Of a stretch of DNA of 10,052 nucleotides, positions 1 to 6,342 are shown piece after piece. A program made the translations under genes and the position numbers. How positions within the stretch are numbered: position 1 is the stretch's first letter; each line of letters begins with the position of its first letter. The stretch comes from CBIFWW01 sp966186435 (GTDB taxonomy: Bacteria > Pseudomonadota > Gammaproteobacteria > Enterobacterales > Enterobacteriaceae). A model generated the notes under the pieces. It saw only the letters and a list, made by a program, of their open reading frames with translations, had not been told where the DNA came from and searched no databases. Location of the stretch: contig CBIFWW010000125.1 of NCBI GenBank assembly GCA_966186435.1, forward strand, positions 1 through 10,052. Direction: 5' to 3'.

Positions 1-1318
1 ACTGCTGCGGTGCACTCAGGTACAGGCTCACGGTAACGCGCAGGTAGTAGTAGAGGCCGATAGCAGAGCCAATTACCACGGCGCCAGTCAGCCACCACAG
101 GTGCGCATTCACACCCACGGCTAGCACATAGAATTTACCGATAAAGCCTAAGGTCATCGGGATACCGGCCAGGGAGAGCATCACCACCGTCATTACAGTG
201 GAGAGCAGTGGACGGTGCCAGAACAAACCACGGTAGGAGAACAGCGAATCGGCATCCGGGCCACGGTACGGGCTGGACATCAGGCTGACCACGCCGAAGG
301 CGCCCAGGCTGCTGAACAGGTAACCGGCCAGGTAGACACCCACCGCTTCCATCGACATCGCCCCGTGCTTCATCGCAATCAGCGCCACCATCAGGTAGCC
401 CAGGTGGGCGATAGAAGAGAAACCGAGTAGGCGCTTAATATTGGTCTGAGTCAGCGCCATCAGGTTGCCCATCAGGATTGAAGCAAAGGCAATCACGCCA
501 AGGGTGATGGTGACCGCTTCACTGTTGCCCACCGGGGCATACAGGAACAGACGCATCACCACACCGAAGATGGCGATTTTGCTGGCGGTAGCCAGGAAGG
601 TAGATACCGGGGCAGGTGCGCCTTGGTACACATCCGGGGTCCACAGGTGGAATGGCACCAGAGACAGCTTAAAGCCGAGGCCTACAATCATCAGACCTAA
701 ACCGGCCAGCAGCATTGGCTCGTTGAGCATACCGTCAGACAGGCTGTGACCGATGGCGATAAAGGCCAGGTTACCGGTTTGTGCATACACCAGCGCCATA
801 CCGAACAGCAGGAAGGACGATGCTGCCGCAGACAGAATGGTGTATTTGATGGCCGCTTCCAGGGAGCGTTTCTGCCGGAAGGCATAACCCACCAGGCCAA
901 ACAGCGGCAGTGAGATAAGCTCGATCCCCAGGAACAGCGCCGCCATATGGTTCGCGTTCGCCAGCAGAATGCCACCCAGTGCCGCAATCAGCACCAGCAG
1001 GTAGAACTCGTCTTTATTATCGGTATAGCCTTCCAGCCACGGGTAAGCGAAGGTGCAGGTCGCCAGGCTGGCTAATAGCACCAGCCCGGTGTACAGCATG
1101 GCATAGCCATCCACCCGCATCAGTGGGGTGACATCCATCGCGCCGGCCTGGCCCACAAACCATAGGGAAACCAGCGCAACGTTAAGTCCCATCACGGCCA
1201 GGGTAGCGTTAAGAAAATGGTTCCGCCGCCAGGCAATGGATAGCATCACCACTACCACCGTCAATCCGACGATCAACAGCGGTAATAGCGCAATTAAATG
1301 TTGAGTCGTTAAAGTCAT
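1..1318 (-). CDS. nuoN: NADH-quinone oxidoreductase subunit N (NuoN), 3' end outside the window
   Basis: NuoN is an antiporter-like proton-pumping subunit of the complex I membrane arm, in the inner membrane. I read an uninterrupted frame of 439 codons from the ATG at 1316-1318 to the left edge, starting MTLTTQHLIALLPLLIVG. The E. coli protein is 485 aa from memory, so about 46 C-terminal residues are missing. Most of the frame is hydrophobic helix. Family residues visible are Glu133 (in GIELISLPLF), Lys158, Lys217 and His224 (FKLSLVPFHLWTPD), Lys247 (TASKIAIFG), the QTNIKR motif at 291-296 and Lys395 (GFIGKFYVLA); these line the proton path in NuoN/NuoM/NuoL proteins. It starts 7 bases after the nuoM stop. 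The Shine-Dalgarno is weak (AAGG inside the end of nuoM), so translational coupling to nuoM is likely. No frameshift was found in the segments I checked codon by codon, and the codon count agrees. Confidence 0.97.
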   Translation of the reverse strand, partial: MTLTTQHLIALLPLLIVGLTVVVVMLSIAWRRNHFLNATLAVMGLNVALVSLWFVGQAGAMDVTPLMRVDGYAMLYTGLVLLASLATCTFAYPWLEGYTDNKDEFYLLVLIAALGGILLANANHMAALFLGIELISLPLFGLVGYAFRQKRSLEAAIKYTILSAAASSFLLFGMALVYAQTGNLAFIAIGHSLSDGMLNEPMLLAGLGLMIVGLGFKLSLVPFHLWTPDVYQGAPAPVSTFLATASKIAIFGVVMRLFLYAPVGNSEAVTITLGVIAFASILMGNLMALTQTNIKRLLGFSSIAHLGYLMVALIAMKHGAMSMEAVGVYLAGYLFSSLGAFGVVSLMSSPYRGPDADSLFSYRGLFWHRPLLSTVMTVVMLSLAGIPMTLGFIGKFYVLAVGVNAHLWWLTGAVVIGSAIGLYYYLRVTVSLYLSAPQQ

Positions 1319-1325
1319 GAGCGAA

Positions 1326-2855
1326 TTACGGCCTTGTAGTTGTAATGGAACCGGTATACCACTGCTGAATATTACCCATTGCAGAATGGGTGGTATCCAG
1401 AATTGGCTGTGGGAAGAACCCAAGCAACAGCAGCAATACTACCAGTAACAAGATGATAAACAGTTCGCGCAGTGACAGCCCCGGCAGGGTTTGACTGGCG
1501 GCTTCGCTTTTAGCTTTACCGAAGTAAGCGCGGTGCAGCATGGTCAGTGAGTACACGGACGCAAACACCAGGCCAAATGTAGAGATAACGGTGATCATCG
1601 GCACAACATGGAAGCTGCCGAACAGGATCATAAATTCACCGACAAAGTTACCGGTACCCGGCATCCCCAGGGTGGCAACCGCAAAGAACATTGACAATGC
1701 CGGGAGCCATTTCACTTTGCTCCACAGGCCGCCCATTAGGCGCATATCACGGGTGTGCAGGCGCTCATAAAGCTGGCCACACAGAATAAACAGACCCGCC
1801 GCCGATAGACCGTGAGCAATCATCTGGATCACCGCACCCTGGTAAGCCAGCTGGCTACCGGTGTAAATGGCGATCAGGACAAAGCCCATGTGGGAAACTG
1901 AGGTATAGGCAATCAGACGCTTGATATCGTACTGGGTGAAGGCCATCCAGGCACCGTAGAAGATACCAATCACACCTAGCCACATAGCAATAGGCGCAAA
2001 CTCTGCGGAGGCATTTGGGAACAGCGGCAGAGCAAAACGCAGCAGACCGTAAGCGGCGGTTTTCAGCAAGATCCCCGCCAGGTCAACGGAACCTGCTGTT
2101 GGCGCCTGGGAGTGGGCATCCGGCAGCCAGCCGTGCAGTGGCACCACCGGCATTTTTACCGCAAAGGCGATGAAGAAGCCCAGCATCAGCAGGTATTCCA
2201 CGCCGTGGGACATCGGGGTTTTCAGCAGCTGTTCGTAGTTAAAGGTCCACACGCCAGTGGCGTTATAGTGAACAAATACCAGCGCCAGGATAGCAATTAA
2301 CATCACCAGGCCGCTTGCCTGGGTATAGATGAAGAACTTAGTGGCCGCAGTAATACGCGTCTTCCCGTCGGAGGCTTTGTGGCCCCAGAGTGCAATCAGG
2401 AAGTACATCGGCACCAGCATCATTTCCCAGAAGAAGAAGAACAGGAACATGTCGATGGCCAGGAACACGCCGATTACGCCGCCCAGGATCCACATCAGGT
2501 TGAGGTGGAAGAAGCCCTGGTATTTCTGGATTTCATTCCAGGAACAGAGCACCGCCAGCACACCCAGAAGACCAGTCAGCACCACCATTAGCAGCGAAAG
2601 GCCGTCGATCGCCAAGTGAATTTCAATCCCGAAGCGTGGGATCCACGGCAGGATAAACTCAGACTGCCACTGCGGCAGGCCCGCAGCCTGGGTCAGCGAA
2701 TAACCACCCTGTAGCCACAGCTGTAGGCCCAGCGCCAGCGTTAACCCCATGGTAATCAGCGCGATCCAGCGCGGCATCTTGACGCCGAAGCGTTCGGTCT
2801 GCCAGCACAGGAAGCCGCCAATAAATGGTATCAGTATCAACCAAGGTAACAACAT
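1326..2855 (-). CDS. nuoM: NADH-quinone oxidoreductase subunit M (NuoM)
   Basis: NuoM is a 509-aa antiporter-like subunit of the membrane arm, the same length as in E. coli, with about 14 predicted transmembrane helices. It carries one of the proton channels between NuoN and NuoL. Key residues are all present: Glu144 (FFFFFFWEMMLVPMYF), Lys234 (FAVKMPVVPLHGWLPDAH), Lys265 (GILLKTAAYG), Lys312, His348 and Glu407 (GTGNFVGEFMILFG). The ATG at 2853-2855 is supported by the conserved N-terminus MLLPWLILIPFIGGF and by an in-frame TAA five codons upstream (2871-2873), which excludes an extension. An AAGGGA Shine-Dalgarno lies 11 bases upstream, a slightly long spacing. Unlike the other junctions, the gene is separated from nuoL by 229 bases, so it cannot depend on stop-start coupling to nuoL. 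One oddity is Tyr309 in TQYDIKR, where I expect Thr in the usual QTDIKR motif. Confidence 0.98.
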   Translation of the reverse strand: MLLPWLILIPFIGGFLCWQTERFGVKMPRWIALITMGLTLALGLQLWLQGGYSLTQAAGLPQWQSEFILPWIPRFGIEIHLAIDGLSLLMVVLTGLLGVLAVLCSWNEIQKYQGFFHLNLMWILGGVIGVFLAIDMFLFFFFWEMMLVPMYFLIALWGHKASDGKTRITAATKFFIYTQASGLVMLIAILALVFVHYNATGVWTFNYEQLLKTPMSHGVEYLLMLGFFIAFAVKMPVVPLHGWLPDAHSQAPTAGSVDLAGILLKTAAYGLLRFALPLFPNASAEFAPIAMWLGVIGIFYGAWMAFTQYDIKRLIAYTSVSHMGFVLIAIYTGSQLAYQGAVIQMIAHGLSAAGLFILCGQLYERLHTRDMRLMGGLWSKVKWLPALSMFFAVATLGMPGTGNFVGEFMILFGSFHVVPMITVISTFGLVFASVYSLTMLHRAYFGKAKSEAASQTLPGLSLRELFIILLLVVLLLLLGFFPQPILDTTHSAMGNIQQWYTGSITTTRP

Positions 2856-2866
2856 ATCTAGGTATG

Positions 2867-2872
2867 TCCCTT
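2867..2872 (-). promoter_or_regulatory. Ribosome binding site of nuoM
   Basis: The minus strand reads AAGGGA here, 11 bases before the nuoM ATG. It lies in the non-coding L/M spacer and overlaps the in-frame TAA at 2871-2873 that bounds the nuoM reading frame. It supports independent initiation of nuoM, which has no overlapping upstream gene to couple to. Confidence 0.6.
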
Positions 2873-2881
2873 ATGTTTACT

Positions 2882-3013
2882 CCCGACCAGGCTATCTTGC
2901 TCGCCAGCCCAACTCCCGGCAGTGCTCGCAATCCTCACGTACTTCAGTACGCTCCGGTTGCTGTGCGCTGGCGGTAATCGGTCTGTCTTCGCCGATGACG
3001 CCTGTAAATCAGG
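2882..3013. repeat. Imperfect palindromic intergenic element between nuoL and nuoM
   Basis: This non-coding stretch is rich in nested inverted repeats. At its core CGTACT (2938-2943) and AGTACG (2946-2951) form a perfect 6-bp stem around a 2-base loop. Further out CGCCAGC (2902-2908) pairs with GCTGGCG (2967-2973), and CAGGC (2888-2892) pairs with GCCTG (3000-3004), nearly symmetric about the same centre. Smaller side hairpins are ATCGG/CCGAT (2977-2981 with 2992-2996) and CCTG/CAGG (3001-3004 with 3010-3013). This layout resembles the short palindromic repeats scattered through enterobacterial intergenic regions. The core with its flanks looks familiar to me as a dispersed motif, but I cannot assign a named family and I see no second copy in the window. 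No credible protein is encoded in it on either strand. Boundaries are approximate. Confidence 0.5.
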
Positions 3014-3040
3014 AACAGTTTCTTAAATTATTCTTCGTTT

Positions 3041-3068
3041 TAGGCCCGGCGACTCAGCGCCGGACCTA
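3041..3068 (-). other. Strong stem-loop just downstream of nuoL
   Basis: On the minus strand the stem arms are TAGGTCCGGCG and CGCCGGGCCTA around the 6-base loop CTGAGT. This gives 11 consecutive pairs, one of them a G:U wobble in the nuo RNA. It begins 16 bases after the nuoL stop codon. The bases that follow in the transcript are A-rich (AAAACGAAGAATAA), not a U-tract, so it does not fit a standard Rho-independent terminator for the nuo direction. A role in protecting the 3' end of an upstream mRNA segment, in processing or in partial attenuation is possible but is inference. On the plus strand it is followed only by TTTA, which is a poor terminator too. Confidence 0.65.
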
Positions 3069-3084
3069 TTTACTCAGCCAGCTA

Positions 3085-4926
3085 TTAACGCAGTACCATT
3101 AGTAGCGCCAGCACTACGACGGCACCGATGCTCATGGATGCCACATACCAGCGCAGGTAGCCGTTTTCACTCACCAGCAAGCCGCGGCCTGCCAGGCGCG
3201 AAAGGATCGCCGGGATGTTCATCAATGCGTTTAACGGATCGCTCTTCAGCAGCCAGGCGATGCCGAGGTATGGCTTAACAAATACTTTGTCGTACAGCCA
3301 ATCGAAGCCCCAGGCATTGAACCACCAGGTACCGAAGAAGCGGCCAAGCGGGCTGTTGGCGATTGAGGTCACCAGGGTACGTTTACCCAGCCACAGCCAG
3401 GCGGCGATCAGGATCCCGCTAATAGCCACCACGCCGGAGATGATTTCCAGGGTCAGCACCTGACCGTGCGCCATCTCAGTGGTGCCCGGCAATACACCTT
3501 CCAGCGGTGGCACAATCAGCGCACCAACGAAGGTAGACAGCACCAACAGGATCATCAGCGGCAGGTGATGGGTGATCCCCTTCACCGGGTGCGCGTGGAT
3601 CTGCTCTTTGCCGTGGAACACGATAAAGATCATGCGGAAGGTGTACAGGGAGGTCATAAACGCCCCTACCAGACCGGCAATCATCAGGTTGATATGGCCG
3701 TTTGCCATCGCCCCTGCCAGGATCTCATCCTTACTGAAGAAGCCCGCGGTGATCAGCGGCAGAGCAGACAGCGCCGCGCCACCCACCAAGAAGCAGGCAT
3801 ACACCAGTGGGATCGACTTACGCAGGCCACCCATTTTGAAGATGTTCTGCTCGTGGTGGCAGGCCAGGATCACCGAACCGGACGAGAGGAACAGCAGCGC
3901 TTTAAAGAACGCGTGGGTCATCAGGTGGAAGATAGCCGCATCCCATGCCTGAACACCCAGGGCCAGGAACATGTAGCCAATCTGGCTCATGGTGGAGTAG
4001 GCCAGTACCCGTTTGATATCGGTTTGCACCAGTGCGGCAAAGCCTGCCATCACCAGCGTAATCGCACCGACAATCCCCACCAGGTGAAGGATTTCCGGGG
4101 TCATCAGGAACAGACCGTGGGTACGGGCAATCAGGTAGACACCGGCGGTTACCATGGTGGCCGCGTGGATCAGTGCGGAAACCGGGGTCGGGCCTGCCAT
4201 CGCATCAGCCAGCCAGGTTTGTAATGGCAGCTGGGCGGATTTACCTACTGCACCGCCCAGTAACATCAGGGTGGCCCAGGTCAGCATCTGGTTACCGGCA
4301 GCAAAGTGCTGCGGTGCCAGCTCAACCATTTCACGGAAGTTCAGGGTGCCCAGTTCGTTGTAGAGAATGAACAGCGCAAAGGCCAGGAACACGTCACCCA
4401 CACGGGTTACCACGAAGGCTTTCATCGCCGCCGCGCCGTTCTTTGGCTCGGTGTAGTAGAAGCCAATCAGCAGGTAAGAGCACAGGCCCACGCCTTCCCA
4501 ACCCATGTACATCAGCAGCAGGTTATCGGCCAAGACTAATAGCACCATGCTGGCGATAAACAGGTTGGTGTACGCGAAGAAGCGGGAGTAGCCCTCTTCC
4601 CCACGCATATACCAGGAGGCATACATGTGGATCAGGAAGCCAACACCGGTCACCACGGACAGCATGGTCAGCGACAGGCCATCCAGCACCAGGTTAAACC
4701 CGATGTTGAAGTCCCCCACGGACATCCAGGTCCACAGCGGCTGGGTGAACAGCTGCTTACCGTTACTGAAGAAGTCGATACCGGCGAACAATGTCACCAG
4801 TGCCGCCAGGCCAATTGACCCGACGCCCACAGTGGCGGACAGATTCTCAGACCAGCGGCCGCGAGAAAATGCCAGTAAAACAAAGCCAATCAATGGCAAA
4901 ACAATGGTTAACCAGAGAAGGTTCAT
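3085..4926 (-). CDS. nuoL: NADH-quinone oxidoreductase subunit L (NuoL)
   Basis: NuoL is the distal antiporter-like subunit of the membrane arm, 613 aa, the length known for E. coli. It carries a proton channel and, in the family, the long C-terminal amphipathic lateral helix that runs along the arm past NuoM and NuoN. Visible residues are Glu144 (MGWEGVGLCSYLLIGF), Asp178 (VTRVGDVF), Lys229 (GAVGKSAQLPLQTWL), His254 (SALIHAATMVTAGVYL), Lys305 (QTDIKRVLAYSTMSQ), His334 and His338, Lys342, and Lys399-Asp400 (ITAGFFSKDEILAGA). The C-terminus IGAVVVLALLMVLR is intact. The ATG at 4924-4926 overlaps the nuoK stop in an ATGA tetranucleotide. The upstream Shine-Dalgarno (GTGAG-like) is weak, so initiation probably relies on coupling to nuoK. 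The stop TAA is at 3085-3087 and the spacer that follows contains a strong stem-loop. Confidence 0.98.
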   Translation of the reverse strand: MNLLWLTIVLPLIGFVLLAFSRGRWSENLSATVGVGSIGLAALVTLFAGIDFFSNGKQLFTQPLWTWMSVGDFNIGFNLVLDGLSLTMLSVVTGVGFLIHMYASWYMRGEEGYSRFFAYTNLFIASMVLLVLADNLLLMYMGWEGVGLCSYLLIGFYYTEPKNGAAAMKAFVVTRVGDVFLAFALFILYNELGTLNFREMVELAPQHFAAGNQMLTWATLMLLGGAVGKSAQLPLQTWLADAMAGPTPVSALIHAATMVTAGVYLIARTHGLFLMTPEILHLVGIVGAITLVMAGFAALVQTDIKRVLAYSTMSQIGYMFLALGVQAWDAAIFHLMTHAFFKALLFLSSGSVILACHHEQNIFKMGGLRKSIPLVYACFLVGGAALSALPLITAGFFSKDEILAGAMANGHINLMIAGLVGAFMTSLYTFRMIFIVFHGKEQIHAHPVKGITHHLPLMILLVLSTFVGALIVPPLEGVLPGTTEMAHGQVLTLEIISGVVAISGILIAAWLWLGKRTLVTSIANSPLGRFFGTWWFNAWGFDWLYDKVFVKPYLGIAWLLKSDPLNALMNIPAILSRLAGRGLLVSENGYLRWYVASMSIGAVVVLALLMVLR

Positions 4927-5225
4927 CCACGCATCTCACTTACTGAATCGATATTCAGATTCTGGCGACGACGATGAAGCTGTAGCAGCAGCGCCAGACC
5001 AATACTGGCTTCCGCAGCCGCAAGGCTAATGGCCAGGATATACATCACCTGCCCGTCTGCCTGGCCCCAATAGCTACCGGCGACGACAAAGGCCAGCGCC
5101 GCGGCGTTGATCATAATTTCCAGGCTTATCAGCATGAACAGCAGGTTGCGCCGGATAACCAGCCCTGTCAGCCCCATGGCGAACAGGATGGCGGCAAGGA
5201 TCAATCCATGTTGTAACGGGATCAT
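4923..5225 (-). CDS. nuoK: NADH-quinone oxidoreductase subunit K (NuoK)
   Basis: NuoK is a 100-aa, three-helix membrane subunit (MrpC/ND4L-like) that links the quinone-side module to the antiporter-like subunits. The two membrane glutamates known to matter for proton pumping are present: Glu36 (MLISLEIMINAAALAF) and Glu72 (LAAAEASIGLAL). The basic pair Arg25-Arg26 of the cytoplasmic loop is also present. The ATG at 5223-5225 overlaps the nuoJ stop (ATGA). A strong Shine-Dalgarno GGAGGA (5232-5237) lies 6 bases upstream, inside the last codons of nuoJ. The stop overlaps the nuoL start in the same way. Length is the usual one for the family. Confidence 0.98.
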   Translation of the reverse strand: MIPLQHGLILAAILFAMGLTGLVIRRNLLFMLISLEIMINAAALAFVVAGSYWGQADGQVMYILAISLAAAEASIGLALLLQLHRRRQNLNIDSVSEMRG

Positions 5226-5773
5226 GCGTGCTCCTCCGTTTTCTTTTTCGCATCGGATGGGCGGTTGCTCAGAACTTCACCAATACGGTCTTCACGACCA
5301 AGGTGGAAGGCCACAACCAGCCCGGCGAGCAGCAGCATTGATGCCAGTTCAACCGCCAGAACATAAGGCCCGAACAGCGCAATACCGACCTGTTTTGCAT
5401 CGATGGCCACGCCTTGGATACCTTGGTCATTGACGTGCAGGATGCCGTAAATCACCACCACTAACAGCAGCAGAGAAGCCAGGCCAGGCCCGAACCAGAA
5501 CTGCGGCTTCAGCCACTGGCGCTCTTGCTCCACCACGGCATTGCCGAGGTTAAGCATCATCACCACGAACACGAACAGCACCATGATGGCCCCGGCGTAA
5601 ACGATGATTTCCAGCGCCCCGGCGAAGTAAGCGCCGAGTGAGAAGAACACCCCGGCAATCGCCAGCAGGGAGACAATCAGGTACAGCAAGGCGTGCACCG
5701 GGTTGCTGTGCGTGATCACCCGCAGGGTGGTCAGGACGGCCACGAGGGCACAAACATAAAAAGCGAATTCCAT
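5222..5773 (-). CDS. nuoJ: NADH-quinone oxidoreductase subunit J (NuoJ)
   Basis: NuoJ is a five-helix ND6-like membrane subunit of 183 aa (E. coli 184 aa from memory), located beside NuoK, NuoA and NuoH. The conserved third helix is present: GALEIIVYAGAIMVLFVF, with Glu55, Tyr59 and Gly61, the segment whose conformational change is thought to connect quinone chemistry to proton pumping. The last 20 or so residues are hydrophilic and charged, ending KKKTEEHA as in E. coli. The ATG at 5771-5773 has an excellent AAGGAG Shine-Dalgarno 6 bases upstream that overlaps the nuoI stop. This is the most divergent subunit here relative to the E. coli protein as I remember it: the stretch after the third helix (about residues 76-130) differs most. 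Confidence 0.97.
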   Translation of the reverse strand: MEFAFYVCALVAVLTTLRVITHSNPVHALLYLIVSLLAIAGVFFSLGAYFAGALEIIVYAGAIMVLFVFVVMMLNLGNAVVEQERQWLKPQFWFGPGLASLLLLVVVIYGILHVNDQGIQGVAIDAKQVGIALFGPYVLAVELASMLLLAGLVVAFHLGREDRIGEVLSNRPSDAKKKTEEHA

Positions 5774-5779
5774 TCCTGA

Positions 5780-5785
5780 CTCCTT
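5780..5785 (-). promoter_or_regulatory. Ribosome binding site of nuoJ, overlapping the nuoI stop codon
   Basis: The minus strand reads TAAGGAG across 5780-5786, so the nuoI stop TAA (5784-5786) shares two bases with AAGGAG. The spacing of 6 bases to the nuoJ ATG is near optimal. A ribosome terminating on nuoI sits on the site used to start nuoJ, which fits reinitiation and helps keep subunit output balanced. Confidence 0.75.
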
Positions 5786-6326
5786 AAGGTAACAGGCCTT
5801 TGACGTCGATAGGCTTGGCTTCGTTTTCCGCTTCGCCCTTATCTTTGCCGTCGATTGCCATACCTGCCATCCGGTAGTAGTTGTACTCGGGATATTTACC
5901 CGGGCCGGAGATCAGCAGGTCCTCTTTTTCGTAAACCAAATCCTGGCGCTTAAACTCACCCAGTTCGAAGTCCGGGGTCAGCTGAATTGCCGTGGTCGGG
6001 CACGCTTCTTCACACAGGCCGCAGAAGATGCAGCGCGAGAAGTTGATGCGGAAGAATTCCGGATACCAGCGACCATCTTTGGTTTCTGCTTTTTGCAGTG
6101 AGATACAGCCAACCGGGCAGGCGACTGCACACAGGTTACAGGCCACGCAGCGCTCGGAGCCGTCCGGATCGCGGGTCAACACGATACGGCCACGGTAGCG
6201 CGGTGGCAGATAGACCGGTTCTTCTGGGTACATTTGCGTTTCGCGCTTGGCGAACGCATGCAGCCCGATCATCCAGATACTGCGAACCTGGGTGCCGAAA
6301 CCGACCACTAATTCTTTCAATGTCAT
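5784..6326 (-). CDS. nuoI: NADH-quinone oxidoreductase subunit I (NuoI), two [4Fe-4S] clusters
   Basis: NuoI is the 180-aa ferredoxin-like subunit that carries clusters N6a and N6b and relays electrons from the NuoG side to NuoB and the quinone site. Two 8Fe-type motifs are intact: Cys60, 63, 66 with Cys70 (CVACNLCAVACPVGC) and Cys99, 102, 105 with Cys109 (CIFCGLCEEACP). In this fold the fourth cysteine of each motif binds the other cluster. An N-terminal amphipathic segment (about residues 1-25) anchors it to the membrane arm. The open frame extends 27 codons further upstream, into nuoH, but I place the start at the ATG at 6324-6326: this gives the E. coli length and N-terminus (MTLKELVVGFGTQ), and a Shine-Dalgarno AAGGGG lies 10 bases before it. 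The gene lies 14 bases after nuoH and 10 before nuoJ. Confidence 0.97.
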   Translation of the reverse strand: MTLKELVVGFGTQVRSIWMIGLHAFAKRETQMYPEEPVYLPPRYRGRIVLTRDPDGSERCVACNLCAVACPVGCISLQKAETKDGRWYPEFFRINFSRCIFCGLCEEACPTTAIQLTPDFELGEFKRQDLVYEKEDLLISGPGKYPEYNYYRMAGMAIDGKDKGEAENEAKPIDVKGLLP

Positions 6327-6336
6327 GGTTAATTCA

Positions 6337-6342
6337 CCCCTT
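6337..6342 (-). promoter_or_regulatory. Ribosome binding site of nuoI, which decides its start
   Basis: The minus strand reads AAGGGG, immediately overlapping the nuoH stop TAA (6341-6343), 10 bases before the nuoI ATG. It supports the 180-codon form of nuoI over the longer in-frame start at 6407, which would overlap nuoH by 67 bases. The stop/Shine-Dalgarno overlap mirrors the nuoI/nuoJ junction. Confidence 0.65.

Noticed and set aside
697..987. A 96-codon minus-strand frame inside nuoN
   Set aside because: It is a shifted reading of nuoN. The true nuoN frame is open across the same region and matches the family throughout, so this is not a frameshift or a separate gene.
2659..2931. A 90-codon minus-strand frame beginning in the spacer and overlapping the nuoM start
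   Set aside because: It uses a TTG start without a clear ribosome site and reads nuoM in a different frame for most of its length. A small gene here is unlikely.
3041..3068. Reading the hairpin after nuoL as a Rho-independent terminator
   Set aside because: No run of T follows the stem on the minus strand, and complete termination here would silence nuoM and nuoN, which are needed for the same complex.
2749..3102. A 117-codon plus-strand frame spanning the nuoL-nuoM spacer
   Set aside because: It begins inside antisense nuoM, runs through the palindromic spacer and ends antisense to nuoL. It has no recognisable domain and crosses three unrelated sequence contexts.
3466..4224. A 252-codon plus-strand open frame opposite nuoL
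   Set aside because: The translation is very rich in His, Gln and Arg, the usual signature of reading antisense to a hydrophobic membrane protein gene.
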